NCBI GenBank assembly: GCA_025980625.1 | Contig: JAICXG010000002.1 | Coordinates: 1 to 32,377, forward strand | Source of the DNA: Chthoniobacterales bacterium | GTDB lineage: Bacteria > Verrucomicrobiota > Verrucomicrobiia > Chthoniobacterales > UBA10450 | Reading direction: 5' to 3' | DNA length: 32,377 nucleotides | In this document: positions 6,597 to 14,297 of the stretch, in pieces | Layout: each line of letters begins with the position of its first letter | Position numbering within the stretch: the first letter of the stretch is position 1 | Notes under the pieces: model-generated | Databases searched by the model: none | Seen by the model: only the letters and a program-made list of their open reading frames with translations | Told to the model about the DNA's origin: nothing | Made by a program: the position numbers and the translations under genes

Positions 6597-8084
6597 TCAC
6601 GCAGGAAAAGCAATTTGTCGAGGCGCGAATTGATGGACGCGCGGCAGCCATTGCGAAAGCGAGCAGAAAGCGACGTAAAGAAACCCGCAGTCAATGATGG
6701 CAAGGAAGGGAACGGTGAGGTATTGGCCGTGGCGGATCGCCTCCCAGAAAAAATAACTGAAGTAAATCGCGAAGCCGACTTCGACGAGGGCGAGGAGCGA
6801 TTTGAGCGGCATGTAACGACAGGAACGCCAGCGCTGCCTTCGGTTTTCGATCCCGTACTTCGGGGTGCGCTGGAATTCGGAGCGATGATTGAAAATCGCT
6901 TCGACAACTGCGCGGGAGTTGTTGATCGAGAGCCCAACACCGAGTGCGAGAAGCGCCGGAAGCAAGAGGATCTCCTTCATCCAATTGTCGGGATGCAGCT
7001 CGCGTTGGACACAGATGTAGAAGATCGCGACCGAAACGGAAGCGGCGAGGAAGACGGGGACATCGAGCAGGAACATCCGCAGCCAGGTGGAACCCGGCCC
7101 ACCGGCCGAAGGATGGAGCAACACGCAAAGAAAGGCGAGGAGAAGAAAGCAAAAATTGGAAGTGAGATGCGCGGTCGCCTCGATCTTGATCGGCAATGGC
7201 AACTCGCTTCGCCAAATTCGCGGGAGCAATTTCTTGCAGGTCTGGATCGAGCCTTTGGTCCAGCGATGCTGTTGCGATTTGAAGCCATTCATATCGACCG
7301 GGAGTTCCGCCGGCGTGACCACATCCTTGAGGAAAACAAATTTCCACCCGGCAAGCTGCGCGCGGTAGCTGAGGTCGAGGTCTTCAGTGAGGGTGTCATG
7401 TTGCCAGCCACCCGATTGCTCGATGCAGGATTTGCGCCACAGACCGGCGGTGCCGTTGAAGTTGAAAAAGCGTCCGCTCCGGCTGCGCGCGACTTGTTCG
7501 ATGAGAAGGTGGCCGTCGAGCAGCATCGCCTGCACCCGGGTGAGCAGCGAATAACTGCGGTTGATATGGCCCCAGCGCGTCTGGATCATGCCGACTTTTG
7601 GATCGGTGAAAAAGTGCACCGTCGCCTTCAGCAAATTCGGCTGCGGGACAAAATCGGCGTCGAGAATGCAGACGAATTTTCCGCGCGCAGTCGCGAGCCC
7701 GGTGGCGAGCGCGCCAGCCTTGTAGCCGACGCGATCGTTACGCTGGATCAGCTCGACGTCCAGCCCGCGCTCCCGAAGCCGATCGACGCACGAGCGGGTG
7801 ATCTCGCGCGTCTCGTCGGTCGAATCGTCAAGCACCTGGATATGCAAACATTCTTTCGGATAATCGAGCTCGCTGACCGCTTTCAGGAGCCGGCCGACGA
7901 CATAGATCTCGTTAAAGATGGGCAACTGCACGGTCACTACCGGCAACTTCTCGAAACGCGCGAGTGGTTGCGGAACGCGTTTGCGGTTCTTGAGAAAGAG
8001 ATAAACAAGAAAATATCGATGCAGTCCGTAGGCGGAGAGACCGAACAAGACGGCGAGATAAGAGCACGTCCAGATTACATCCAC
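6597..8084 (-). CDS. Membrane GT2 glycosyltransferase, cellulose-synthase-like
   Basis: The 495-residue protein has an N-terminal membrane helix (about 5-30), a cytosolic GT2 domain and several C-terminal membrane helices (about 310-490). Processive beta-glycosyltransferase motifs are present: Asp86-Asp87 in VLDDSTDET, DAD at 142-144, TED at 233-235 and Q271-x-x-R274-W275. It probably polymerises or transfers a beta-linked sugar from a nucleotide donor across the inner membrane; the sugar is unknown. The GTG start at 8084 is favoured because GGGAGGA lies six bases upstream; a longer frame to 8270 lacks family similarity. It is coupled to the downstream L,D-transpeptidase, hinting at a wall-linked glycan. 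No copy of the GCCTAACGA repeat occurs here, unlike its neighbours. Confidence 0.92.
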   Translation of the reverse strand: MDVIWTCSYLAVLFGLSAYGLHRYFLVYLFLKNRKRVPQPLARFEKLPVVTVQLPIFNEIYVVGRLLKAVSELDYPKECLHIQVLDDSTDETREITRSCVDRLRERGLDVELIQRNDRVGYKAGALATGLATARGKFVCILDADFVPQPNLLKATVHFFTDPKVGMIQTRWGHINRSYSLLTRVQAMLLDGHLLIEQVARSRSGRFFNFNGTAGLWRKSCIEQSGGWQHDTLTEDLDLSYRAQLAGWKFVFLKDVVTPAELPVDMNGFKSQQHRWTKGSIQTCKKLLPRIWRSELPLPIKIEATAHLTSNFCFLLLAFLCVLLHPSAGGPGSTWLRMFLLDVPVFLAASVSVAIFYICVQRELHPDNWMKEILLLPALLALGVGLSINNSRAVVEAIFNHRSEFQRTPKYGIENRRQRWRSCRYMPLKSLLALVEVGFAIYFSYFFWEAIRHGQYLTVPFLAIIDCGFLYVAFCSLSQWLPRVHQFAPRQIAFPA

Positions 8085-8357
8085 AGCGCGTCCTCCCGTG
8101 ACAATACTAGGCGCTGCCGTTGGTCGAGAAGCACAGCGGCGACATGATGCCGTGTCCGCGTCTGGCGTCAAATCAAATTCTGGTTGGCGGCAGAGGCGAG
8201 CGGCCAGGAGTGCGCCGCCGAATTGAGAGCATGAAGACCAGCCGCCATCGTGGGAGGGGCACTCCGGCAAGGTGGCACGGCGGGAGCTTCTATTTTTTCA
8301 AGGCGCTTACCGCCAGGCGCCACGCGTTAGTTGCGTCCCAGGCGAAGCAGCCGAAGA
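8085..8357. other. Divergent intergenic region of the GT2 and histidine kinase genes
   Basis: The 273-bp gap separates divergently transcribed genes and must hold their promoters. On the minus strand the GT2 ribosome-binding site GGGAGGA is at 8091-8097 and a TAGTAT that could be a -10 box is at 8104-8109, but it has no good -35 and would leave almost no leader. I see no convincing promoter for the kinase, no repeat and no small gene. Confidence 0.4.
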
Positions 8358-10880
8358 ATGACCCGGGCATTGGATGACATGGTGCAGGAGCTTGACAAAC
8401 TGCGAAACCGCCCGCGCAAACGATTTCACCGGCTCAATGTCGTTCTCAGCATCCTGATCGCCGGCTGGGTGCCGGTGGTGTTCATGCTGCTGGTTTCCTA
8501 CACGATCCTGAGCCGGACGCTGGAGTCGAGAATCCTGCGCGACCGACATACTTTCGTGCAACTGATCGCCCATCTGGTGGGTGACGATCTCGGCCGGAGC
8601 GGCGAGATTGTTTACTACTACGAGAGCTATCCGCCGGTGAAACGCATTTTCACCGCACAGTTTCCCGATCTCGCGGCCAAGGAGTGGTTGCAGGACACTT
8701 ATTTTGCCCACCCTCGCATCGACGGGATGTTCATCACGACTGCGGATGGTCGCCTGCTCGCTTCTCTACCGGATCAACCGGGAAAGCTGCTCGAGAACGA
8801 GATTTCGACGAGTTGGCTGGAGGGCGCGCGCAAGGCGAAGTACTTCTATGTCTCGCCGGTCCATCGGCGCTCGTCCGATGGAAGACTCGCAACCGATCTG
8901 GTGAGCGCGGTGCACGGGCCAGATGGACGGCCGATCGGGTTCATCGGTGTGTCGGTTTTGGTCGAACGGATCGGACGCCGGCTTTCCACGATCAATTTCG
9001 CCGACCAGGCGGAATGTCAGTTGGTCGATCAGAACGGCACCGCGCTTTTCGGCAGGAATTTCGATCCAAACCTTGGCGCCAGCTCTTCTCCGCCTAACGA
9101 TTTGATCGAGAAAATCCGGGCCGACAAAAGCGGTCACATCGAAGAGAGCGGCTTCATTTACTCCTCGGCCCCAATCGAGTCGAGTTCCTCCGCACCGGTC
9201 GAACCAACCGGCTGGCGAACGATCGTGAAGCAGCCAACCGCGGTGGCCTACCGGCCAGTGCACGATCTGCTCGAAAAAATGACCTTCCTTGCCAGCTGGC
9301 TGATTGTCGGCACGGGCGTGATGGCCTGGCTGGCTGGGAAATATTACCGGCGGCAGCAGGAAGCGGCCGGGCGCATCGAGCGCGAAGTCATTTTCAACGA
9401 CAAGATTCTGGCCAACATGCCGATCGGGATCGCGCTGATCGATCCCGAAACGCGGCGTTTTCTCCAGGCGAACGAAGCTTTCGGGCAAATGGCGCGGCGG
9501 GTCGGGCGCCTCCCGCCGGACAAAGAGATGAGCGCCGCAACCTACGAAGAAGTGAAGATCGCGCCGCAGGAAGCGCTCGATAAAGTGCTGGGCTTCGGCA
9601 CGCCTTTTCAACTGGTTGAGCAACCGATCGCTGACGGCAATGGCCTAACGAACTTCATCAACGTCAATCTCCTCCGTCTGCAGGATTCGAAGCAAACCGT
9701 GCAGGGCGTCCTTTTCCTCGTCGAAGACAAGACCCGTGATGTGCGACTGCGTCAGGAATTGATCTCGGCAAACGCGGCCAAGGACCAATTTCTCGCCCTC
9801 CTCTCCCATGAATTGCGCAACCCGCTGTCGCCGGTCATCGCGATGGTCGGCGAGCTCGAGGCGCGCACTCCGGATAACTCTCACTTGCGCCAGCCGCTCG
9901 AGGTGATTCGGCGCAACGTCGAGCTTGAAGCGCGCCTCATCGACGACCTGCTCGATGTCACTCGCATTGCAAAGGGCAAGCTGCAGCTGAGCTTTGAAGT
10001 CACCTCGGTGCACGAGACGCTGCGGCGCGTCTATGAAATCTGCCGCGAAGACATTCGGCAAAAAAATCTGAGTTTCGAATTCCGGCTCAACGCCGAACGC
10101 GATTACGTCAATGGCGACCCGGCGCGTTTGCAGCAGGTGTTTTGGAACCTGATTAAAAACGCGGTCAAATTCACCCCGAGCGGCGGGAGGATCACGGTCG
10201 AAACAGAAAATCTGGCCGATCATCGAATCGCGATTCGCACGATCGACAGCGGGATTGGGATCGAGCGAGGAAAGATCGGCAAGATTTTCAATGCCTTCGA
10301 ACAGGGGCAAACGGCGATCACAAGAAAATTCGGCGGGCTAGGTCTCGGATTGGCGATCTCCAAAGCGATGGTGCGCGCCCATGGCGGCACAATCTCGGTG
10401 GAAAGCGAAGGACTGAACCGCGGCGCCACCTTCAGCGTGATTCTTAACACTGTGCCCACGCCCGCGGCGCAGGAAACGATACGGCCGGCGACGTCGCCTA
10501 ACGACGGCCGGGGGAAGCCCGAAGGCAGAGGACATCTTCTCGTTGTCGACGATCATCATGACACCTGCATCGGGATGAAAATGCTGCTCGAGCGCCGCGG
10601 CTATCGGATCACCCTCGCGCACAGCGCCGGGCAGGCGATTGAAAAAGCGCAGCGCGAGAAATTCGATCTGCTCATCAGCGACATCGGATTGCCAGATCGG
10701 AGCGGCTACGAACTGATGGAGGAGCTGCGGAGCAAGAGCACCTTGCGCGGTATCGCCTTAAGCGGGTTCGGCATGGAAAACGACATCAGCAAGGCGCACG
10801 CGGCCGGTTTCTCCGAGCACCTGACCAAGCCGATCAACTTCGATCGGCTCGACCAGGTGATTCGCGACTTGCTCGCCTAA
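8358..10880 (+). CDS. Hybrid sensor histidine kinase with periplasmic sensor, PAS and receiver domains
   Basis: The protein has about 840 residues. A first membrane helix (27-51) is followed by a periplasmic region of about 255 residues that looks like a dCache-type sensor, a second helix (308-327), a PAS-like domain (345-460), a HisKA domain with phosphoacceptor His484 (LLSHELRNP), and an ATPase domain with N box NLIKNAVKF (597-605), DSGIGI (630-635) and GGLGLGLAI (659-667). The C-terminal receiver has Asp731-Asp732, phosphoacceptor Asp775, Ser802 and Lys824. It would sense an external ligand and pass phosphate through its own receiver to an unseen partner. A TTG at 8331 is an alternative start; AGGCGAAG precedes the chosen ATG. 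Three GCCTAACGA copies lie in frame at 246-249, 429-432 and 713-716, and a fourth holds the stop codon. Confidence 0.93.
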   Translation: MTRALDDMVQELDKLRNRPRKRFHRLNVVLSILIAGWVPVVFMLLVSYTILSRTLESRILRDRHTFVQLIAHLVGDDLGRSGEIVYYYESYPPVKRIFTAQFPDLAAKEWLQDTYFAHPRIDGMFITTADGRLLASLPDQPGKLLENEISTSWLEGARKAKYFYVSPVHRRSSDGRLATDLVSAVHGPDGRPIGFIGVSVLVERIGRRLSTINFADQAECQLVDQNGTALFGRNFDPNLGASSSPPNDLIEKIRADKSGHIEESGFIYSSAPIESSSSAPVEPTGWRTIVKQPTAVAYRPVHDLLEKMTFLASWLIVGTGVMAWLAGKYYRRQQEAAGRIEREVIFNDKILANMPIGIALIDPETRRFLQANEAFGQMARRVGRLPPDKEMSAATYEEVKIAPQEALDKVLGFGTPFQLVEQPIADGNGLTNFINVNLLRLQDSKQTVQGVLFLVEDKTRDVRLRQELISANAAKDQFLALLSHELRNPLSPVIAMVGELEARTPDNSHLRQPLEVIRRNVELEARLIDDLLDVTRIAKGKLQLSFEVTSVHETLRRVYEICREDIRQKNLSFEFRLNAERDYVNGDPARLQQVFWNLIKNAVKFTPSGGRITVETENLADHRIAIRTIDSGIGIERGKIGKIFNAFEQGQTAITRKFGGLGLGLAISKAMVRAHGGTISVESEGLNRGATFSVILNTVPTPAAQETIRPATSPNDGRGKPEGRGHLLVVDDHHDTCIGMKMLLERRGYRITLAHSAGQAIEKAQREKFDLLISDIGLPDRSGYELMEELRSKSTLRGIALSGFGMENDISKAHAAGFSEHLTKPINFDRLDQVIRDLLA

Positions 10881-10918
10881 CGAGAGCGCATTCCTGCGCC
10901 GCCGATTGTGCCTAACGA
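10875..10918. repeat. Direct pair of GCCTAACGA repeats between convergent genes
   Basis: Two copies in the same orientation, at 10875-10883 and 10910-10918, are spaced 35 bp apart. The first contains the TAA stop of the histidine kinase and the second sits ten bases from the end of the convergent gmhA gene. They are the last exact copies before the long repeat-free region to the right. No stem-loop with a T tract is visible in the gap, so a terminator role is not shown. Confidence 0.75.
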
Positions 10919-10928
10919 AATGGTAACC

Positions 10929-11510
10929 TTACCAACTCTTCGGCAGGCGGGCATCGACCAGGCCGCAGATGACGTGGAGCATGAACTTGTGCGCCTCCTG
11001 GATGCGCGCGGTGGAATCGCTCCGCACGAGCAACTCGATCGCGGCCATGCCTTTGGCCACTCCGCCATCGCGCCCGAGTAACGCGATCGTCGTCAGGCCA
11101 CGGCTCTTTCCTTCCTCCAGCGCCCGGAGAATATTTTTCGAGTTACCGCTGGTGGTGATCGCGACGAGCACGTCGCCTCTCAGTCCCAAACCCGCGACTT
11201 GCCGGGCGAACACTTCATCGTAGCCGTAGTCGTTGCCGATCGCGCTCATGAGGCTGCCGCCTTGGGCGAGATTGACTGCCGGATAGGGGCGTCGATCGCT
11301 CGTAAAGCGGCAGCCAAACTCAGCCGAGAAATCCGCTCCATCGGCCGCGCTCCCCCCGTTGCCGCAGACGAGCAATTTATTCCCGGCGCAGAGACAATCG
11401 GCGATCGCGTCGACCGCGCGCCCCATTGACGCGGCGAGCGCGTGGAGTGACTGCAAGTTGGCGCAGGCTGCGTGGATCGATTCCTCGAGATGTGCGGTGA
11501 TGTCGGCCAT
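10929..11510 (-). CDS. gmhA: Sedoheptulose-7-phosphate isomerase (SIS domain)
   Basis: The 193-residue protein matches GmhA, which converts sedoheptulose 7-phosphate to D-glycero-D-manno-heptose 7-phosphate, the first step towards nucleotide-heptoses. The phosphate-binding CGNGGSAAD lies at 49-57, IGNDYGYDEVFARQV at 91-105, TSGNS at 120-124 and TARIQEAH at 167-174. Catalytic Glu64 and the pair Gln171/His179 are in place, but the metal-site His before Glu64 is Asp60 (ADFSAEF instead of the usual QHF-type sequence). The ATG at 11510 is preceded by GGAG at a normal distance; upstream codons to 11627 lack family similarity. It is divergent from the glycan cluster and complements hddA further along. 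Confidence 0.9.
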   Translation of the reverse strand: MADITAHLEESIHAACANLQSLHALAASMGRAVDAIADCLCAGNKLLVCGNGGSAADGADFSAEFGCRFTSDRRPYPAVNLAQGGSLMSAIGNDYGYDEVFARQVAGLGLRGDVLVAITTSGNSKNILRALEEGKSRGLTTIALLGRDGGVAKGMAAIELLVRSDSTARIQEAHKFMLHVICGLVDARLPKSW

Positions 11511-11543
11511 GATTGGGTTCTCCGGATGATGTTGCGAGCGGCT

Positions 11544-11572
11544 GCGATACAGCGTGGGAATCGCACTTGCAA
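11544..11572 (-). promoter_or_regulatory. Possible gmhA promoter
   Basis: On the minus strand TTGCAA (11567-11572) and TATCGC (11544-11549) are separated by 17 bases, giving a leader of about 27 nt before the gmhA ATG. The -35 is good but the -10 matches the consensus only at its first half, so the call is tentative. Confidence 0.3.
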
Positions 11573-11725
11573 ATACGGCTGGGTTGGACTTGTGATTCGA
11601 TTCAACCTTTTGCGAGCGTGATCTCAAGTGCTGAGCTTGTAGCGTTTTTCGCTAGGCGATCAGCCCGCGCGCGGCCAGCTTGGCTATGCCGTTTCTCCTC
11701 GGGAAAATCCCCCCGCAGAGAAGAA

Positions 11726-11739
11726 TTCTGTATACAGAA
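11726..11739. promoter_or_regulatory. Perfect 14-bp palindrome, candidate operator
   Basis: TTCTGTATACAGAA is a perfect dyad in the divergent gap, about 65 bp upstream of the possible rightward transcription start and about 160 bp from the likely gmhA start. Its size and symmetry fit a dimeric repressor or activator site. It is not a LexA box, whose CTGT and ACAG halves are further apart. No regulator gene lies next to it in the window. Confidence 0.45.
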
Positions 11740-11844
11740 ATTACGAAAGTTCATAGACTGGAAATTCGCCACTAAGTCGGAGTCGCGATTTTACAATCAC
11801 CAATGAGAGACGTTGCCAGCGTGGAAGGGAGCCGGAGAGATTGC

Positions 11845-12726
11845 ATGGAACTGGAATTCCCCGCCCCCATTAGCCTTTCAGTTATCTTTCCGGCATTTAA
11901 CGAAGAAGCGAACATCAGACGCACCGTGGAGGCAGCAAGAATGGTCCTGCCGAAACTGGCGCAAACCTGGGAAATCATCCTCGTCAACGACGGGAGCAGG
12001 GACGCGACCACGCCGATCTGCGACGAGTTGGCCGAGCAGTTTCCTGAGGTGCGGGCCATCCACCACATGGTCAACCGCGGTTATGGCGCGGCTCTCAAAA
12101 GCGGCATTCTCGCGGCGCAGTATGATTACATTTTCTTTACCGACTCCGATGGGCAGTTTGATTTGCAGGAGCTGGAACACCTTCTGCAGTATGCGAGCGA
12201 GTACGACATCGTCACCGGCTACCGGGCGAAGCGCCAGGATCCGCCCCATCGCCTGATCAATGCCTGGGGCTGGAAGACGCTCGTTCGGCTGGTGCTCGGG
12301 GTGAGGGTGCGCGATATCGACTGCGCCTTTAAGATTTTCCAGCGCTCGGTGTTCGATCGGGTCCAAATCCGTTCCGTCGGCGCGATGGTCAATACCGAGA
12401 TTCTGGCGCAGGCGAACAGCTTCGCGATGCGAATTCACGAAGTGAAGGTGAGTCACTACCCGCGCCGTGCCGGCAAATCCTCCGGCGCCAACCTCCGTGT
12501 AATCGCGAGAGCCTTTAAGGAGCTTTTCCGACTCTGGGGACAGTTGCGTAATGTCACGCATGAACAGCCGGGCCTGTTTCGCACCGAAGGCTTGCTGACC
12601 GAAGTGGCGCTCTATCGGCGCGACGCCTTTGACGCTGCGCCGAGCGGCGGAGGAATCCTGGCCCGTTCGGTGCGAGTCGATTCGGACGCGCAATCCAAGG
12701 TTGGGAGCAATTGCTTCGCCGACTAA
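11845..12726 (+). CDS. GT2 family glycosyltransferase (polyprenyl-phosphate-sugar synthase-like)
   Basis: The 293-residue protein has a GT-A domain like dolichol-phosphate mannosyltransferases: SVIFPAFNEE (12-21), LVNDGSRD (46-53), a VNRGYGAAL segment (76-84) and the metal-binding DSDG at 100-103. The ATG at 11845 is preceded by GGAGAGA; the earlier ATG at 11803 has no ribosome-binding site. No membrane helix is evident and the last 50 residues look unstructured, so it is probably a soluble or peripherally bound enzyme. It would load a sugar onto polyprenyl phosphate or a growing chain. Because a GT-C enzyme later in the cluster should use lipid-phosphate-sugar donors, a donor-synthesis role is a reasonable inference. 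It is the first plus-strand gene of the cluster. Confidence 0.88.
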   Translation: MELEFPAPISLSVIFPAFNEEANIRRTVEAARMVLPKLAQTWEIILVNDGSRDATTPICDELAEQFPEVRAIHHMVNRGYGAALKSGILAAQYDYIFFTDSDGQFDLQELEHLLQYASEYDIVTGYRAKRQDPPHRLINAWGWKTLVRLVLGVRVRDIDCAFKIFQRSVFDRVQIRSVGAMVNTEILAQANSFAMRIHEVKVSHYPRRAGKSSGANLRVIARAFKELFRLWGQLRNVTHEQPGLFRTEGLLTEVALYRRDAFDAAPSGGGILARSVRVDSDAQSKVGSNCFAD

Positions 12727-12823
12727 GCTCGGGCTAGGCTCCACGCTTTGCCGATCACTCGGCAGGCCTCGTTTCCCGTGGGCGCTCTGGCGTAGTATCT
12801 GCTAATGTCAGCGGCCTGACCTC

Positions 12824-14275
12824 ATGATGCTAAAGGAGTTTTTTTCGCCTTCGACTGACCGGCCCACCGCGGCCGATTCCACGAACGGCGCGCGACGGCG
12901 GGTGATGGTGATCGGGCTCGACTGTGCCGCGCCGGAATTGGTCTTCGATCGCTGGCTCGACGACCTGCCGAACCTTAAGTCGCTTTACAACGAGGGGCTG
13001 CACGGCGCCCTTCGTTCGTGCGACCCGCCGATCACTGTCCCGGCCTGGTCGGTGATGATGTCGTCGAAAAGTCCCGGCCGTCTCGGCGTCTATGGTTTCC
13101 GCAATCGCGCCGATCATTCCTACAACCGCTATTCGATTGCAAATTCGCTCGCGATCAAAGAAGACCGGCTTTGGGAAATCCTCTCGCAACAGGGAAAACG
13201 CTCAATCGTGATCGGCGTCCCCGGGACGTATCCACCGAAGCCGCTCAATGGAATGATGGTGACGGACTTTCTCACGCCCGACACATCCTGCGAGTACACC
13301 CATCCACCGGAGTTGAAAAAGGAGATCGAGCAACTGGTGGGCGAGTACATTCTCGATGTGCGCGATTTTCGCTCCGGGAACAAAGAGAAGATTCTCGCCG
13401 ACATTTATGAAATGACGCGCAAACGTTTCCAGCTCGCGCGGCATCTCCTTGCGCGAGAGGATTGGGATTACTTCATCATGGTCGAGATGGGGACCGACCG
13501 CATTCATCACGCGCTGTGGGACAACATGGACCCGAACCACCGCTTCTACGAACCGGGCAACAAGTTCGAAAACGCGATTCACGATTACTACAAGGAAGTC
13601 GATCGGGAAATCGGTGAACTGCTGAAGTTTGCCGACCCGACCACCGACGTGCTGGTCGTGTCCGACCATGGCGCGAAGCGGATGGATGGCGGGATTTGCA
13701 TCAACGAATGGCTGATGCAAAACGGCTACCTCGCGTTACAGGAGAAGCCGGCGAGTGCGGTGCCGCTGGCAAAGGTGAAGATCGATTGGGCGCGGACGAA
13801 GGCCTGGGGCGACGGCGGGTATTACGCGCGGGTTTTTCTCAACGTCGCGGGCCGCGAACCGCAGGGCACAATTGCGCCGGAGAACTACGAAAAAGTGCGC
13901 GACGAATTGATCGTCGGGTTGAAATCGATCCGGGACGAAAACGGCCGCGACATCGGGACGCAGGTTTATCGGCCGGAAGAGCTTTACAAGGAGGTCCGGG
14001 GAGTGGCGCCGGACCTGATCGTTTACTTCGGCGGACTTTACTGGCGCTCCGTCGGGAGCGTCGGCGGCGGAAAGATCCACACTTTTGAAAACGACACCGG
14101 CCCCGACGGCGCGAACCACGCCGAGAACGGTATGATCATTTGGCGACCAGCCGGCAGTGCGCACCGCATCGGTCAACTCAATGGAGCGAAGATTACCGAC
14201 GTAGCGCCGACGATTCTGCAGATTCTCGGCCTGCCAATTCCCGCTGATATGGAGGGCAAGGCGCTTGGTGGTTAG
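12824..14275 (+). CDS. Alkaline-phosphatase-superfamily phosphodiesterase, first copy
   Basis: The 483-residue protein matches the type I phosphodiesterase/nucleotide pyrophosphatase group (PF01663). Metal and nucleophile positions are visible: Asp33 (VIGLDCA), nucleophile Ser76 in PAWS, Asp225 and His229 (DRIHH), Asp281-His282 (VSDHG), and a later His in ANHAENG. There is no signal peptide or membrane helix, so it should work in the cytoplasm, which is unusual because most relatives are exported. The chemistry would be cleavage or transfer of a phosphate ester; the substrate is unknown. It sits 22 bp before hddA and has a distant paralogue just after hddA, suggesting that both act on phosphorylated sugars or lipid-linked intermediates. 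Confidence 0.85.
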   Translation: MMLKEFFSPSTDRPTAADSTNGARRRVMVIGLDCAAPELVFDRWLDDLPNLKSLYNEGLHGALRSCDPPITVPAWSVMMSSKSPGRLGVYGFRNRADHSYNRYSIANSLAIKEDRLWEILSQQGKRSIVIGVPGTYPPKPLNGMMVTDFLTPDTSCEYTHPPELKKEIEQLVGEYILDVRDFRSGNKEKILADIYEMTRKRFQLARHLLAREDWDYFIMVEMGTDRIHHALWDNMDPNHRFYEPGNKFENAIHDYYKEVDREIGELLKFADPTTDVLVVSDHGAKRMDGGICINEWLMQNGYLALQEKPASAVPLAKVKIDWARTKAWGDGGYYARVFLNVAGREPQGTIAPENYEKVRDELIVGLKSIRDENGRDIGTQVYRPEELYKEVRGVAPDLIVYFGGLYWRSVGSVGGGKIHTFENDTGPDGANHAENGMIIWRPAGSAHRIGQLNGAKITDVAPTILQILGLPIPADMEGKALGG

Positions 14276-14297
14276 GCAACGAAGCTTCGGGAACATC

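Larger units (their letters stand above)
862..10918. repeat. Dispersed 9-bp repeat family GCCTAACGA
   Basis: Exact copies of GCCTAACGA start at 862, 1156, 2859, 3078, 3783, 9092, 9643, 10496, 10875 and 10910; reverse-complement copies start at 1700, 1721, 4178, 4498 and 5849. The 8-mer GCCTAACG adds 3558 and, reversed, 5956. That makes 15 exact copies in about 10 kb where chance predicts about 0.1 for both strands. Copies occur in all frames (read as PND, SLG, GLT and so on), in both orientations, at stop codons of four genes (one via a near-copy) and in intergenic gaps. The pattern fits a DNA-uptake-sequence-like or HIP1-like genomic word. Exact copies are absent from 10,919 to the window end; only partial variants such as CCTAACGA at 29,286 occur there. 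Confidence 0.9.
11511..11844. other. Divergent regulatory gap between gmhA and the glycan cluster
   Basis: This 334-bp stretch has no convincing gene. It holds a possible gmhA promoter, a perfect 14-bp palindrome and, at 11792-11797, TACAAT that could be the -10 box for the rightward genes, though without a recognisable -35. A GGAGAGA ribosome-binding site just before 11845 fixes the start of the GT2 gene. AT content rises around 11,720-11,810, as expected for a promoter region. Confidence 0.5.

Noticed and set aside
6462..8147. 561-codon open frame on the plus strand opposite the GT2 and transpeptidase genes
   Set aside because: It is a mirror of two well-supported minus-strand genes, is rich in Arg/Glu/Asp as antisense frames in GC-rich DNA are, and shows no domain.
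11726..11739. Palindrome considered as a LexA/SOS box
   Set aside because: CTGT and ACAG are two bases apart rather than the eight of the E. coli SOS box, and no SOS gene is adjacent.
12749..12764. Small hairpin TGCCGA-TCAC-TCGGCA after the GT2 gene, a possible terminator
   Set aside because: The stem is only six base pairs and no T tract follows, so intrinsic termination is not supported.
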